64,000 bases of DNA from Bacillus sp. EB106-08-02-XG196 (GTDB taxonomy: Bacteria > Bacillota > Bacilli > Bacillales > Cytobacillaceae). Shown here piece after piece: positions 9,273-18,026 of the stretch (positions within the stretch are counted from its first letter, which is position 1; every line of letters starts with the position of its first letter). The stretch lies in the NCBI RefSeq assembly GCF_013396335.1, contig NZ_JABWSY010000001.1:629953-693952 (forward strand), in the 5' to 3' direction. The translations under genes and the position numbers were made by a program. The notes below the pieces were generated by a model. The model made no database searches. It saw only the letters and a program-made list of their open reading frames with translations, and had not been told where the DNA came from.

Positions 9273-9719
9273 CTACATGGATAGACGTTGATGAAAATGA
9301 CGAATCGCTGCCATTTCATCCATCAGATCCTGCTCGATTTTTTTCTGTTTCTGAATATATTTCTCAAACGCTTTGTCACGCAAATGATTCCAGGTTTTTT
9401 CATCTTTTTGCTTGTCCAATAAATCTAGTTTCTTAGCTGCAATCTCTTTATCAATCAAGTTGATTTGCATTTCTAACTGAGACATTTGTTGGTTTAAGTA
9501 CGTATGATACTCATTACGTTGTTGGATATCAGCAATGGAAGCAGTCACTTTTCCAGTGCCTTCCTGTTGTAAAAATAGATTTTTTTTCTGTTCCAAGGCC
9601 AGGTGTTCATTCATGATATCTTCCTTTTTTCTTCCAATCCGTCCTAACTCTATTAAAGCTTGCTCTTTTTCCTTTTCTTTAAGGTTTAAAATATGAATAT
9701 ATGGAAATTGAAAGGTCAC
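9273..9719 (-). CDS. fliJ: Flagellar export chaperone/stalk protein FliJ
   Basis: The protein has 148 residues and is predicted to be nearly all coiled coil (runs of K, E and Q in heptad-like spacing). This is typical of FliJ, which forms the central stalk of the FliI hexamer and couples it to FlhA. It begins at GTG 9719, overlapping the fliI stop as GTGA. FliJ sequences diverge strongly, so position next to fliI carries much of the weight. Confidence 0.88.
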   Translation of the reverse strand: MTFQFPYIHILNLKEKEKEQALIELGRIGRKKEDIMNEHLALEQKKNLFLQQEGTGKVTASIADIQQRNEYHTYLNQQMSQLEMQINLIDKEIAAKKLDLLDKQKDEKTWNHLRDKAFEKYIQKQKKIEQDLMDEMAAIRHFHQRLSM

Positions 9720-11044
9720 AGTCGTACATCCTCCCCAAATTTAGTTAGCAGCTGTTCAATGGTAGAATCTATCGATGGGGATTCATTTGTCCTTTGCTTC
9801 ACAAATTGATCAATCCATTCCTTCACATCTACAGCCCGGTCGATATCCCGGTCCGTCCCTCTCTTGTATGCCCCAATTTGAATTAAATCCTCGGCATTTT
9901 GATACACACTTTTATGCTGCTTTAGCATCTCCGCTGCTTGTAAATGTTCACGAGTCACAATTTCACTCATCACTCGGCTTACACTCGATAAAACATCAAT
10001 CGCCGGATATACTCCATTACGAGCAAGTTTCCGGTCTAAGACGATATGGCCGTCCAAAATCCCGCGAACACTATCGGCAATCGGTTCATTCATATCGTCC
10101 CCATCTACCAATACCGTATAAAAAGCAGTAATACTGCCATTTGCATTTGTTCCTGCCCTCTCCAGCAAACGTGGCAGCAAAGCAAACACAGAGGGAGTGT
10201 ATCCTTTCGTTGCTGGAGGTTCACCAATCGCTAAACCAATTTCCCTTTGCGCCATCGCATATCGCGTGACAGAGTCCAGCATTAAATTGACATTCATCCC
10301 TTGGTCACGAAAAAACTCGGCAATCGCAGTAGCAATCATCGCTCCCTTGATTCGAATCAGTGCTGGCTGATCCGAAGTGGCTGCGACAACAACTGACTTT
10401 TTCAACCCTTCCTCACCTAAATCCCGTTCAATGAAGTCCAATACTTCCCGGCCGCGTTCGCCAATTAATCCGATGACATTGACATCTGCTTCTGTGTTCC
10501 TGGCAATCATGCCTAGAAGGGTACTTTTTCCAACACCGCTGCCCGCAAATACCCCTACCCTTTGTCCTTTTCCAACGGTTAACAGCCCATCAATCGTTCG
10601 AACACCTACACTCAATGGTTCTGTGATTCTCGGTCTGGTTAAGGGGTTCGGAGGGAGATTATCCGTTCCAGCCTCCAGGAGTCCCGCTGGAAGTGAGCTT
10701 CCATCCATCGGGTTGCCAAGCCCATCCAACACTTTACCTAAAAGATCCATTCCTACCTTAACGGTTAACGGTTTTCCTGTTGATACTACATCACAGCCAG
10801 GTGCAATCGATTGAAGCTCCCCTAGCGGCATCAATAAAACTTTATGATTACGAAATCCTACAACTTCTGCTTTGATTGGTTTCTGTTGCTGCGGGGAAAA
10901 GATATGACAGATATCTCCCAGCTTCACATCAGGACCTTGGGACTCAATGGTTAATCCAATCACCTGTGTTACTTTTCCGTTCATTTTAATTGGATTAATG
11001 GTTTCTAGCATGTCGAGGTAGGATTTAATCTTCCATTTACTCAC
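9716..11044 (-). CDS. fliI: Flagellum-specific ATPase FliI
   Basis: FliI is the ATPase of the flagellar type III export apparatus, related to F1 beta subunits. With the start chosen here it has 442 residues. The P-loop GSGVGKST is at about 168-175, and the GLIGERGREV and LMLDSVTRYAMAQREIGLA motifs follow. I chose GTG at 11044 over the upstream in-frame ATG at 11089 for two reasons: a perfect AGGAGG (11051-11056) lies 6 bp before it, and the resulting N-terminus (KWKIKSYLDMLE) aligns with FliI. This leaves an 8-bp overlap with fliH. Confidence 0.95.
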   Translation of the reverse strand: MSKWKIKSYLDMLETINPIKMNGKVTQVIGLTIESQGPDVKLGDICHIFSPQQQKPIKAEVVGFRNHKVLLMPLGELQSIAPGCDVVSTGKPLTVKVGMDLLGKVLDGLGNPMDGSSLPAGLLEAGTDNLPPNPLTRPRITEPLSVGVRTIDGLLTVGKGQRVGVFAGSGVGKSTLLGMIARNTEADVNVIGLIGERGREVLDFIERDLGEEGLKKSVVVAATSDQPALIRIKGAMIATAIAEFFRDQGMNVNLMLDSVTRYAMAQREIGLAIGEPPATKGYTPSVFALLPRLLERAGTNANGSITAFYTVLVDGDDMNEPIADSVRGILDGHIVLDRKLARNGVYPAIDVLSSVSRVMSEIVTREHLQAAEMLKQHKSVYQNAEDLIQIGAYKRGTDRDIDRAVDVKEWIDQFVKQRTNESPSIDSTIEQLLTKFGEDVRL

Positions 11045-11783
11045 GGGAATCCTCCTGTTGATAAGCAAGCAGAACTTGTTTGATTTCACTTAGCTGTACA
11101 TCAATTCTCGCATCCACACTGCCAGATGAGGTTCGAATAATACATCCCCCCTGCTGGATTGAATAATCAGGGAAAACCTTGATCTCTACCTGTCCGTTGT
11201 CCATGGCGAGTAATTGCTCTCTTTGCTTCTGAACAAATGAGAAATCTTCAGGTGCCACACCAATTGAAATAGAGTCGGTCTCGTAAACAGACGACAGCGT
11301 TTGTTTAATAATATGGAGTAAAGCATCTGGATTAGTTTTCAATTCCTGTTGAATCACCTTTTTGGCAATTTCCATCGTCAATTCAATCACAAACGGGTCA
11401 GCTTCTTGAATAATGGCAGCTTTTTCGTGATAGGCTTTCTCTAATATATCTGCTGCTTTTTGCAAATGAAATTGATACTGTTCCTTTGCATGCAGATTGC
11501 CATCCTCAATCCCAAGCTGATAGCCATCTTCATACCCCCGCCGTTTTTCTTCCTCCAATTGTGAACGAAAGCTTTCCTCTTCCCTCGTTCGCCACTCGTT
11601 TAATTCTTGTTCTGCACGTTGCTTTTGATGCTCTATCTCCAACAGTAGTTGTTCTTTCTGAAGATGAACGAATGGCTGCGGCTGAATAACCTCCACCAAC
11701 ATATGCTCACGTATTGGAACACCGACAACCTTTTGGCCATTTTTTGCTACGACATTAAATGATTTTACGAGTCTAGATGACAC
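11037..11783 (-). CDS. fliH: Flagellar assembly protein FliH
   Basis: FliH dimers hold FliI and link it to the C-ring. The protein is a glutamine/glutamate-rich coiled coil (residues about 35-90 with the start used here, including EDGYQLGIEDG). A C-terminal FliH/V-ATPase E-subunit-like domain follows (IAKKVIQQELKTN, then VQLSEIKQVLL). The open frame extends to 11819. I prefer GTG at 11783 (248 residues, SSRLVKSFNVV), which follows GGGGAAGAG and overlaps the fliG stop by 11 bp. The alternative start is ATG at 11798. Confidence 0.87.
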   Translation of the reverse strand: MSSRLVKSFNVVAKNGQKVVGVPIREHMLVEVIQPQPFVHLQKEQLLLEIEHQKQRAEQELNEWRTREEESFRSQLEEEKRRGYEDGYQLGIEDGNLHAKEQYQFHLQKAADILEKAYHEKAAIIQEADPFVIELTMEIAKKVIQQELKTNPDALLHIIKQTLSSVYETDSISIGVAPEDFSFVQKQREQLLAMDNGQVEIKVFPDYSIQQGGCIIRTSSGSVDARIDVQLSEIKQVLLAYQQEDSRE

Positions 11784-12774
11784 GATTCTCTTCCCCATTT
11801 CGAGAAATGATGATAACACCGTCTTCTTCTAATTTACGAATGACCGTTACAATTCTGCCCTGCGCATCTTCCACATCTTTCACTCGAACTTGCTCATTTG
11901 AGTTCAACAGTTCCTCAAGCCCCTCTTCACGTCGTTTTGAAATATTTCGGAAAATGGCATCTTTCACTCCTTGGGTTGTCATTCTTAGCGCCAGATATAG
12001 GTCCTGATTTTGAACATCCATTAAAACTCGCTGAATCGATCGATTATCAAGATAAGCAATATCATCGAACACAAACATTCTCTGTTTAATTTCATTGGCT
12101 AATTCAGGGTCCTCGTTTTCCAATGTTTCAAGAATATTTTTTTCTGTACCACGATCTACACTGCTTAATATGCTGACAATAGAGTCAATTCCTTTTTGTG
12201 ATTCATGTTTTTGTGAACTTGTCATCGTAAGCCTTTCCTGTAAAACCTGTTCTACTTGATGGATTATTTCTGGGGACGCCGTATCCATCATCGCAATTCG
12301 CTTGGCAATATCAATTTGTCTTTCCGGTGGAAAAACGGAAAGCGTCGCTGCTGCCTTTTCTGCATCTAAGTAGGATAAAACCAAGGCAACGGTTTGGGCA
12401 TTTTCATATTGAAGTAAATGAAAAATTTGTGATTGCTCGACCTGCTGGATAAACTGAAATGGCCTGTTGTTGGTCCGATTGCCCATCCGTTTTAGAAAAC
12501 CAGCGGCTTTATCCGGACCAAAGGTGCGTTTTAATAATTCTGTTGCCGTATCAATTCCTCCATAGGAAACGATATTTGAGTCGACGGCCAGTTGATGAAA
12601 TTCCCTTACAATCTTCTCCTTTACATCGGAGGTAACCCTGCGCAATTCAGTAATTTCCTTTGTGATACTTTCTATTTCTTTTTCTTCTAAATGTTTCATG
12701 ATCCCCGCTGAAACATCCGGCCCGACGGAAAGCAATAATATTGCTGCCTTTTGTGTGTTTGTATACTGTTCCAT
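11773..12774 (-). CDS. fliG: Flagellar motor switch protein FliG
   Basis: The protein has 333 residues, the normal FliG length. The N-terminal part (TNTQKAAILLLSVG) binds FliF. The middle and C-terminal armadillo-like parts follow, with the charged torque helix region containing QRVLMDVQNQDLYLALR. FliG contacts MotA to generate torque. It lies 18 bp after fliF. No unusual loss of charged residues is evident by eye. Confidence 0.95.
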   Translation of the reverse strand: MEQYTNTQKAAILLLSVGPDVSAGIMKHLEEKEIESITKEITELRRVTSDVKEKIVREFHQLAVDSNIVSYGGIDTATELLKRTFGPDKAAGFLKRMGNRTNNRPFQFIQQVEQSQIFHLLQYENAQTVALVLSYLDAEKAAATLSVFPPERQIDIAKRIAMMDTASPEIIHQVEQVLQERLTMTSSQKHESQKGIDSIVSILSSVDRGTEKNILETLENEDPELANEIKQRMFVFDDIAYLDNRSIQRVLMDVQNQDLYLALRMTTQGVKDAIFRNISKRREEGLEELLNSNEQVRVKDVEDAQGRIVTVIRKLEEDGVIIISRNGEENRVI

Positions 12775-12792
12775 CTAATCGCTCCCTTACCA

Positions 12793-14379
12793 CTAATCCC
12801 TTGAAAGCCAATTTCGCAGCAGTCCTACAAATTCCTCCGGCTGTTGCATGGCCATTTGTTCTACTTGCTTTTTAATGGCCACTTTTTCATCTTCCTTCAA
12901 CTCAACAGGCTTAACCGGAACTTCTTGATAAATTGGAAATGGATCGTCCTCTTCTTCTTTTGATTTTCTCCGGCGTACTAAAGCGAATAGAACCATTAAT
13001 ATAACCAATCCGCCAGTACCGATAAGGGCATACTTCCACCAAGCCCATGCTGGGATGATGCTGGATTTCTCTTCTATTATCGGCAATTCTGCTTTCCCGT
13101 TAAATTCCTGTGAGAACACAGTAATTCGTGATTGTATATCTTGATTGGTTAATGCAGGATTTGAACTTAATGCCGTTCGAACCACATTGGATAGAATTTG
13201 TTGTATATTTTCCTTTGTTGCATTCGTTAAGGAGGCAGGTTTGTCTGGATCTGGCGGTTCCACCCCAACATTGATGGTCAAATCCTCAATTTTATAGGGA
13301 CTTTGTACAATCTCATTTGTAATTCGATTCACTTCATAGTTCACACGTTTTTCTAATTCTTCAGAAGTATTTTCCTGTGATGGGTTGGTACCTGCATAAC
13401 CAGCAATATCCGTTTCACCTGTTCCATCCACACCGGCAGCCGTATCCTTCCCACTGTATTTTTTCGAAACCTCTTCGACGCTGACAGCAATGCCTTCATT
13501 TTCAGCTGAAGGTTCTACCAAATCCTCACGTGTTTTCACTTGATCAAAATTTAGACGTACAAATGCTTGAACGAGAACTTTGTTATGCCCCATAATCGTT
13601 CCGAGCATCTGCTGCAGGTCTTTTTGAATATCCGCTTCAATATCTTTCTGAATCTTCCGCTGCTGATCAAAATTATCCAATGCACCTGTTGAGTGTTCCG
13701 GCAGGTCCAATCCTTGCCCGCCCTGGTCTGTCATAACAATATTTTCCTTCGGCAGGTTTGGCACACTTTTTGAAACCAAATGATATAAAACCTGAATTTC
13801 CTTTGGTTCTAATTCATAACCTGGTTCCAATTCAATGACCGCGGAGGCTGAGGCTTGTTCCTTCTCATCCGCTTGGACAAACAAGCTTTCCTGAGGCGTA
13901 GTTAGTACAACAGCCGCATTTTTCACCCCTTCGACATGCCGCAGCAGATCAGCGACTTCTCCTTGAAGCGCCTCTTTTTCCATGGCATCCAACTGACGAT
14001 CTGTTGCCCCAAACTGCAAATCCTTTGTCATATCAAAAAAACTAATGGTACCCGTTTTCGGGAGCCCCTTTGAAGCCAATGAGACTAATAACTGATCAAC
14101 ATCTTCCTGTGGCACTAGAATAGTTGTCCCGTTACGATCTAGTTTATAATCGGTATATCCCTCTTGATCCAATTCTGCTTTGATATCACCAATTTCCTTT
14201 TGACTCATCTCATTTGTAAATAATGGGACATAAGTGGATTTTGATAGAAAAAAGATAGAGAGAGACAAAGCCACTATGATGGCGATAAAAATGCCAATGT
14301 ATAGAAACCTTCTTTTTTTACTGACCGAATTCCAAAAATATATGTTTTTTTCTTTAAAGTCACGTATTTGTTGATTCAT
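12793..14379 (-). CDS. fliF: Flagellar MS-ring protein FliF
   Basis: FliF forms the MS ring in the cytoplasmic membrane. The protein has 528 residues. An N-terminal membrane helix is at about 24-46, ring-building domains contain QRKIQKDIEADIQKDLQQML, a second helix is near 440-465 (AWWKYALIGTGGLVIL), and a short C-terminal tail binds FliG. The frame opens at a GTG at 14385, but that codon lies inside the Shine-Dalgarno sequence GTGGAG. The ATG at 14379 is the better start. Confidence 0.94.
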   Translation of the reverse strand: MNQQIRDFKEKNIYFWNSVSKKRRFLYIGIFIAIIVALSLSIFFLSKSTYVPLFTNEMSQKEIGDIKAELDQEGYTDYKLDRNGTTILVPQEDVDQLLVSLASKGLPKTGTISFFDMTKDLQFGATDRQLDAMEKEALQGEVADLLRHVEGVKNAAVVLTTPQESLFVQADEKEQASASAVIELEPGYELEPKEIQVLYHLVSKSVPNLPKENIVMTDQGGQGLDLPEHSTGALDNFDQQRKIQKDIEADIQKDLQQMLGTIMGHNKVLVQAFVRLNFDQVKTREDLVEPSAENEGIAVSVEEVSKKYSGKDTAAGVDGTGETDIAGYAGTNPSQENTSEELEKRVNYEVNRITNEIVQSPYKIEDLTINVGVEPPDPDKPASLTNATKENIQQILSNVVRTALSSNPALTNQDIQSRITVFSQEFNGKAELPIIEEKSSIIPAWAWWKYALIGTGGLVILMVLFALVRRRKSKEEEDDPFPIYQEVPVKPVELKEDEKVAIKKQVEQMAMQQPEEFVGLLRNWLSRD

Positions 14380-14410
14380 GCTCACTCCACTATTTCATCT
14401 GTAGATTTTA

Positions 14411-14701
14411 CTAGATTTGCATTCTCATCATTTCTTGATAGGCTTCAACCGCTTTATCTCGTACTTGTGTTGTTAGGGAAACGGCAATACTTGCTTTTTG
14501 GGCTGCGATGGTTACATCGTGTAAATTTATGGCTTCCCCTTTTGCCAGCGATAGAGACTTCGATTCAAAGTCTTTTACCGCACCATTTGCATCCTGGATA
14601 TACTGATTCAGCAGGGATCCAAAAGAGGAATCCGCTGTACTTTGCTGCTTGTTGACTATTGGTAAACTATTCGTAAACGCTTGAATATTCGATATGTTCA
14701 T
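14411..14701 (-). CDS. fliE: Flagellar hook-basal body adapter FliE
   Basis: The protein has 96 residues. The C-terminal half (GEAINLHDVTIAAQKASIA, then LTTQVRDKAVEAYQEMMRMQI) is the conserved FliE pattern. FliE joins the MS ring to the proximal rod and is the first export substrate. Position between flgC and fliF is standard. Confidence 0.94.
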   Translation of the reverse strand: MNISNIQAFTNSLPIVNKQQSTADSSFGSLLNQYIQDANGAVKDFESKSLSLAKGEAINLHDVTIAAQKASIAVSLTTQVRDKAVEAYQEMMRMQI

Positions 14702-14716
14702 CAGCTATTTCCCACC

Positions 14717-15151
14717 TTATCTTCCAATCTCAAGAGCTTTTACCAGCATCGATTTACCTGCATTAAACGCTGTTATATTGGCTTCATAGGCTCTTGTTGC
14801 AGCCATTAAATCAACCATTTCCTTTGTCACATCTACATTCGGCATCATGACATAGCCTTGCTCATTGCTGTCAGGGTTCGATGGATCATAGACTGCCTGA
14901 AATGGGCTTGTATCTTCGACGATTTTATTTACTTTGACTCCAGAGAGTTCTCTCTGTAAATAATTAGCAAACGATGAAGTCTGGTTTGCGGTCACTTCTA
15001 CCATTTTTCGGCGATATGGGACCCATTCTCCGTTAACAAATTGTCCTCTTGTTGTGTTCGCATTGGCAATATTAGAGGAAACAACATCTAACTTTAATCG
15101 ATTCGCTGTTAAGGCTGATCCGCTAATCGAAAGAGATTGAAATATCGACAT
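14717..15151 (-). CDS. flgC: Flagellar proximal rod protein FlgC
   Basis: FlgC is a proximal rod protein with 144 residues from the start chosen here. The N-terminal SGSALTANRLKLDVVSSNIA and the C-terminal VDLMAATRAYEANITAFNAGK segments are the rod/hook helical signatures. The frame could begin at GTG 15163. ATG 15151 gives the standard MSIFQSLSISG start and has AGGTGA 8 bp upstream, overlapping the flgB stop. Confidence 0.95.
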   Translation of the reverse strand: MSIFQSLSISGSALTANRLKLDVVSSNIANANTTRGQFVNGEWVPYRRKMVEVTANQTSSFANYLQRELSGVKVNKIVEDTSPFQAVYDPSNPDSNEQGYVMMPNVDVTKEMVDLMAATRAYEANITAFNAGKSMLVKALEIGR

Positions 15152-15159
15152 TATTCTCG

Positions 15160-15543
15160 TCACCTCGCCCTAATCGCTGTTTTTAATAAATTAAACTCTT
15201 CATTCAATCCATATGTTAACGATTGATACCAAATGGTATTTTCACTTAGCTTCGACATTTCATAATCTAAATCCACACCATTACCGCTGTTTTGGAAAAC
15301 AATATTTTCCTGTTCAAGCTTTGGAGAAGGAAGACGAGATGTTTCTCCAATTTGGACATGCTTTGAGTGGGTGCGGTTCCCAATAAACTGGCCCTTTACT
15401 TCTTGCTGCAGCAATTCTTCGAAGGATACCTTGGAAGGTTTAAAATAAGGGGTATTTACATTGGCGATATTATTTGAAATGGACTTTTGACGTAAAGAGG
15501 AGGCATCTAAGGCTCTCGACATTATCCCAATCATTTGATTCAT
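15160..15543 (-). CDS. flgB: Flagellar proximal rod protein FlgB
   Basis: The protein has 127 residues from ATG 15543; an in-frame GTG lies at 15555 within the ribosome binding site region. It shows ALDASSLRQKSISNNIANVNTP near the N-terminus and a C-terminal helix (LKTAIRAR) that pairs with the N-terminal one in the rod. In Bacillus subtilis flgB opens the fla/che operon, but here it is the fifth gene, after fliM, fliN, fliT and fliS. Confidence 0.94.
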   Translation of the reverse strand: MNQMIGIMSRALDASSLRQKSISNNIANVNTPYFKPSKVSFEELLQQEVKGQFIGNRTHSKHVQIGETSRLPSPKLEQENIVFQNSGNGVDLDYEMSKLSENTIWYQSLTYGLNEEFNLLKTAIRAR

Positions 15544-15573
15544 TTTTTCACCCACTTTTAAAAATCTTCTAAC

Positions 15574-15936
15574 CTATAATGATTTCATCGCTTGTACCCA
15601 AGTTGTTTTTAACTCCTGAAACATTCCCTCTATTTCCTTAAGAATCTCGATGTCTTTCGTCATATTCGCTTCAATCAATCTTTGTTTCATATAATCATAG
15701 AGAGAAAAAAGAGAATTTGACGCTTCAATTCCCATATTTAATGTCACCATGAGTTCCGTAATAATTTCTTGTGTTTTCATAATCAAAGAATGTGCCTTTG
15801 CCGGATCCTTTTTCTCAATCGCCAGCTTTGCCTGATTCAGGAACTTTACGCCGCCATTATAGAGCATGAGTGTCAGCTCTTCTGGTTTTGCCATCATGAT
15901 TTGATTTCTTTGGTAGATTTCATTTGGATTTATCAT
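15574..15936 (-). CDS. fliS: Flagellin export chaperone FliS
   Basis: The protein has 120 residues and begins with an NPNEIYQRNQIM stretch. The four-helix FliS fold pattern follows (EELTLMLYNGGVKFLNQAKLAIE, then LYDYMKQRLIEANMTKD). It binds the flagellin C-terminus and prevents premature polymerisation. Here it lies in the early basal-body operon rather than beside fliD and hag. Confidence 0.94.
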   Translation of the reverse strand: MINPNEIYQRNQIMMAKPEELTLMLYNGGVKFLNQAKLAIEKKDPAKAHSLIMKTQEIITELMVTLNMGIEASNSLFSLYDYMKQRLIEANMTKDIEILKEIEGMFQELKTTWVQAMKSL

Positions 15937-15951
15937 TCTTCAGATCCCCCT

Positions 15952-16311
15952 TTACCTCTTACTATCATAAAAAACTCCCTTTGAAACCGATATCCGATCT
16001 TCATATTGACTTCTAAGATTTTGTTCATTTTGCATGTACCGAACACGATTTGATAGCTTTTTCATTGTTTGTTTCAGCTGGTTTTGAATTTCCTTTTCAT
16101 AGACTGAAAGTTCGGTGAGCTGTACCTGAATAATCTCGTTCAGGAGGACCATACCGGCTTTTGCATCCAACCTATCAATCGTAGAAATACAAACTTCTCT
16201 CTGTTCGATCAGTACAGGGACCTTTTCCACTTCCCCTTGATGCAAAGCATTCAATATCGACTTCGATAACTCAAAGTATTGCTTCAATAGTGTTTCTTTT
16301 TCTTCTATCAT
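15952..16311 (-). CDS. fliT: FliT-like flagellar chaperone
   Basis: The protein has 119 residues, is all helical, and opens EEKETLLKQYFELSKSILNAL. The size, helix pattern and place directly before fliS match FliT proteins of Bacillus, which escort the cap protein FliD. FliT is poorly conserved, so the call depends on synteny plus size. An alternative is another small export chaperone. Confidence 0.7.
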   Translation of the reverse strand: MIEEKETLLKQYFELSKSILNALHQGEVEKVPVLIEQREVCISTIDRLDAKAGMVLLNEIIQVQLTELSVYEKEIQNQLKQTMKKLSNRVRYMQNEQNLRSQYEDRISVSKGVFYDSKR

Positions 16312-16332
16312 TTTTCATCACCCTTATGATTG

Positions 16333-16707
16333 TCATAAAGGAGATTGACAAATTTCCTTTATTCTTACCCCGAAGTGTTCTTCAATCACAACAACTTCAC
16401 CTTTTGCAATCAGCTTGCTGTTCACATAAACATCAACGGGTTCACCAGCCATCTTGTCTAATTCGACAATCGACCCACTGGTTAATTCAAGAACTTCGCT
16501 AATTTTCTTTTTAGTTCTCCCTAACTCCACAACAATCTCTAAGGGAATATCTAATAGCAGGTCCAAATTCATTTTTTCATTCAGGGATTGGCCAAAATCA
16601 TCCTGCTCCAGCTCAGTAAACTGAAACGGTTCATTGATTATACTCTGTTGGCTGTTTCCAAGGAGTGCATCCATTTCATCTTGTGTGAGTTTCCCCTTTT
16701 CAATCAT
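16333..16707 (-). CDS. fliN: Flagellar switch protein FliN with N-terminal CheY-docking-like motif
   Basis: This 124-residue protein has a C-terminal SpoA domain ([18 protein letters not shown], then [20 protein letters not shown]). The N-terminus has [10 protein letters not shown] at residues 7-16. That motif belongs to the EIDALL class, which in FliM and in Bacillus FliY docks phosphorylated CheY. The protein resembles FliY with the CheC-like phosphatase domain missing. It overlaps the fliM end by 8 bp. The adjacent FliM lacks the motif. Confidence 0.9.
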   Translation of the reverse strand: MIEKGKLTQDEMDALLGNSQQSIINEPFQFTELEQDDFGQSLNEKMNLDLLLDIPLEIVVELGRTKKKISEVLELTSGSIVELDKMAGEPVDVYVNSKLIAKGEVVVIEEHFGVRIKEICQSPL

Positions 16708-17635
16708 TTTTGCCTTCTCCTTCTATTAAATGCTCAATCTTAACGGCAACTCTGGACTTCTTCGTTCCTGGGTGGGCTAAGAACTTTATTTCCTCATTCA
16801 CCCTTACTTGCAGAGGCTCATCCACCAATTGGTTTAATTGAATAACATCATTTACGTTTAAGCCAAGTATTTCTTCCATCGTAATCGCCGCCCGCCCTAA
16901 CTCCGTAATAACAGGAACAATTAAATGCTCAATCCGTCCTTGTAAAAATTCACTCTCTTCCTTGTTTTTCACCCATTTTCCATGTCCGTACCAATTATGG
17001 GAGGATAACTTCGGAATAAATGGTTCTAACAATATGTATGGAATACATAGATGCATGGATTCTTCCACTTTTCCAACTGTTAGTTGGAAAGTGATGACAA
17101 TGACCGTCTCCGTCGGGATTCCCAATTGCAAAAACTGGGGATTTGTTTCCATGTTCAAAAACTTGAGCGGGAGCACCATAATATCACTCCAGGCTTTCTG
17201 CAGGATTTGAACGACTCCCTCCAGTAAACGCTTTAATACGTTAGCTTCAATGGGAGTTAAGGAAGACCGCCCCCAATCCTCTGCCATACCTTTGCCTCCT
17301 AAAAGCCGATCAATCATCACAAAAGCCATTTCAGGCTTTATATCCATCGCCATTCGAAAACCTTGTTCACCTGATTCAAACACACTTAAAATCGTAGTGT
17401 CCGGCAGCTGGTTAATAAATTCCTCGTACAGCATTTGTTCAACCGCATTGACCTCTACTTGGACAAATGAACGTAACTCAGATGAAATAAAGGATGCAAG
17501 CTGATAAGCAAAATTCTCATGTATTCTGGTCAACACCCGCACCTGCTCCATCGATAACCGCAATGCTTTTTTAAAATCATATACTTTTAAATTAGCAGGG
17601 GTGCCACCATGGGAATCTAAAACACGAAAGTCCAT
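16700..17635 (-). CDS. fliM: Flagellar motor switch protein FliM, lacking the N-terminal EIDALL motif
   Basis: The protein has 311 residues. The CheC-like middle domain begins almost at once ([21 protein letters not shown]), with [14 protein letters not shown] and [12 protein letters not shown] downstream. A C-terminal SpoA domain follows ([17 protein letters not shown]). Most FliM proteins start with an LSQxEIDALL motif that binds CheY-P, and none is present here. Extension upstream is impossible because a TAA stop immediately precedes the ATG, and a strong AGGAGGGTGA-type site precedes that. This is the first gene after the c-di-GMP riboswitch. Confidence 0.93.
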   Translation of the reverse strand: MDFRVLDSHGGTPANLKVYDFKKALRLSMEQVRVLTRIHENFAYQLASFISSELRSFVQVEVNAVEQMLYEEFINQLPDTTILSVFESGEQGFRMAMDIKPEMAFVMIDRLLGGKGMAEDWGRSSLTPIEANVLKRLLEGVVQILQKAWSDIMVLPLKFLNMETNPQFLQLGIPTETVIVITFQLTVGKVEESMHLCIPYILLEPFIPKLSSHNWYGHGKWVKNKEESEFLQGRIEHLIVPVITELGRAAITMEEILGLNVNDVIQLNQLVDEPLQVRVNEEIKFLAHPGTKKSRVAVKIEHLIEGEGKND

Positions 17636-17679
17636 TTAATCACCCTCCTTCCTTTCGAATTGACTAAAAAAAGGCAACA

Positions 17680-17716
17680 AAAAAAGACGAGACTACTCCG
17701 AAGAATAGTCTCGTCC
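17680..17716 (-). terminator. Riboswitch expression-platform terminator before fliM
   Basis: On the minus strand a long stem (GACGAGACTA pairing with TAGTCTCGTC, loop near TTCTTCGGAG) is followed by a run of seven T. It lies between the c-di-GMP aptamer and the fliM ribosome binding site, so it can stop transcription before the operon. Confidence 0.85.
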
Positions 17717-17744
17717 ATAGCTAAATAAACTACTAGATTAGGAC

Positions 17745-17853
17745 AATCTATGTTTCGGTAACTGGCTGGCATACTGCTTCCACAATTTAGCCCCTATAGC
17801 TTTGCGTCTCTGAGTTTCCTCAGATTTGCCTTTTTCGATTTTTGAAATATTGT
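17745..17853 (-). promoter_or_regulatory. Cyclic di-GMP-I (GEMM-I) riboswitch aptamer before the fliM operon
   Basis: The minus strand shows the GEMM-I conserved blocks in order: AAGGCAAA, a short hairpin (CTGAGGAAACTCAG), GACGCAAAGC, GGGGCTAA, a variable hairpin, GCCAGCCAG and TTACCG. The core spans 17749-17833. Flanking segments ACAAT/TTTC and GAAA/ATTGT could form P1. A terminator follows 33 bp downstream, as expected for transcriptional control. Assignment comes from motif recognition, not from a covariance-model run. Confidence 0.88.
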
Positions 17854-17861
17854 ACAAAAAA

Positions 17862-17890
17862 AGCATAACATTACAATTATTAATTTTCAA
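17862..17890 (-). promoter_or_regulatory. Sigma-A-type promoter of the fliM-fliA operon
   Basis: On the minus strand TTGAAA (17885-17890) is followed after 17 bp by TATGCT (17862-17867). Transcription would begin near 17855, just upstream of the aptamer. Confidence 0.6.
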
Positions 17891-17982
17891 ATATATTTTG
17901 TAGAATACCCCCATAAAATGACGAATAACATCGAATGTTTACGAAAAATTAACATAATATATATAATTCTTGAAAAATATGT

Positions 17983-18019
17983 AAAAAAAGAGAGAATATC
18001 GTCGATTGATATCCTCTCT
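17983..18019 (-). terminator. Intrinsic terminator after flgE
   Basis: The minus strand has AGAGAGGATATC, a 7-base loop, then GATATTCTCTCT and a T run. It ends the fliD-flgE unit and separates it from the riboswitch-led operon. Confidence 0.87.
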
Positions 18020-18026
18020 TTATCTA

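Noticed and set aside
11045..11089. Longer FliI start at 11089
   Set aside because: The extra 15 residues do not resemble FliI, and the AGGAGG site serves the GTG at 11044.
14368..14655. Plus-strand frame opposite fliE
   Set aside because: It is antisense to fliE, with no homology and no ribosome site.
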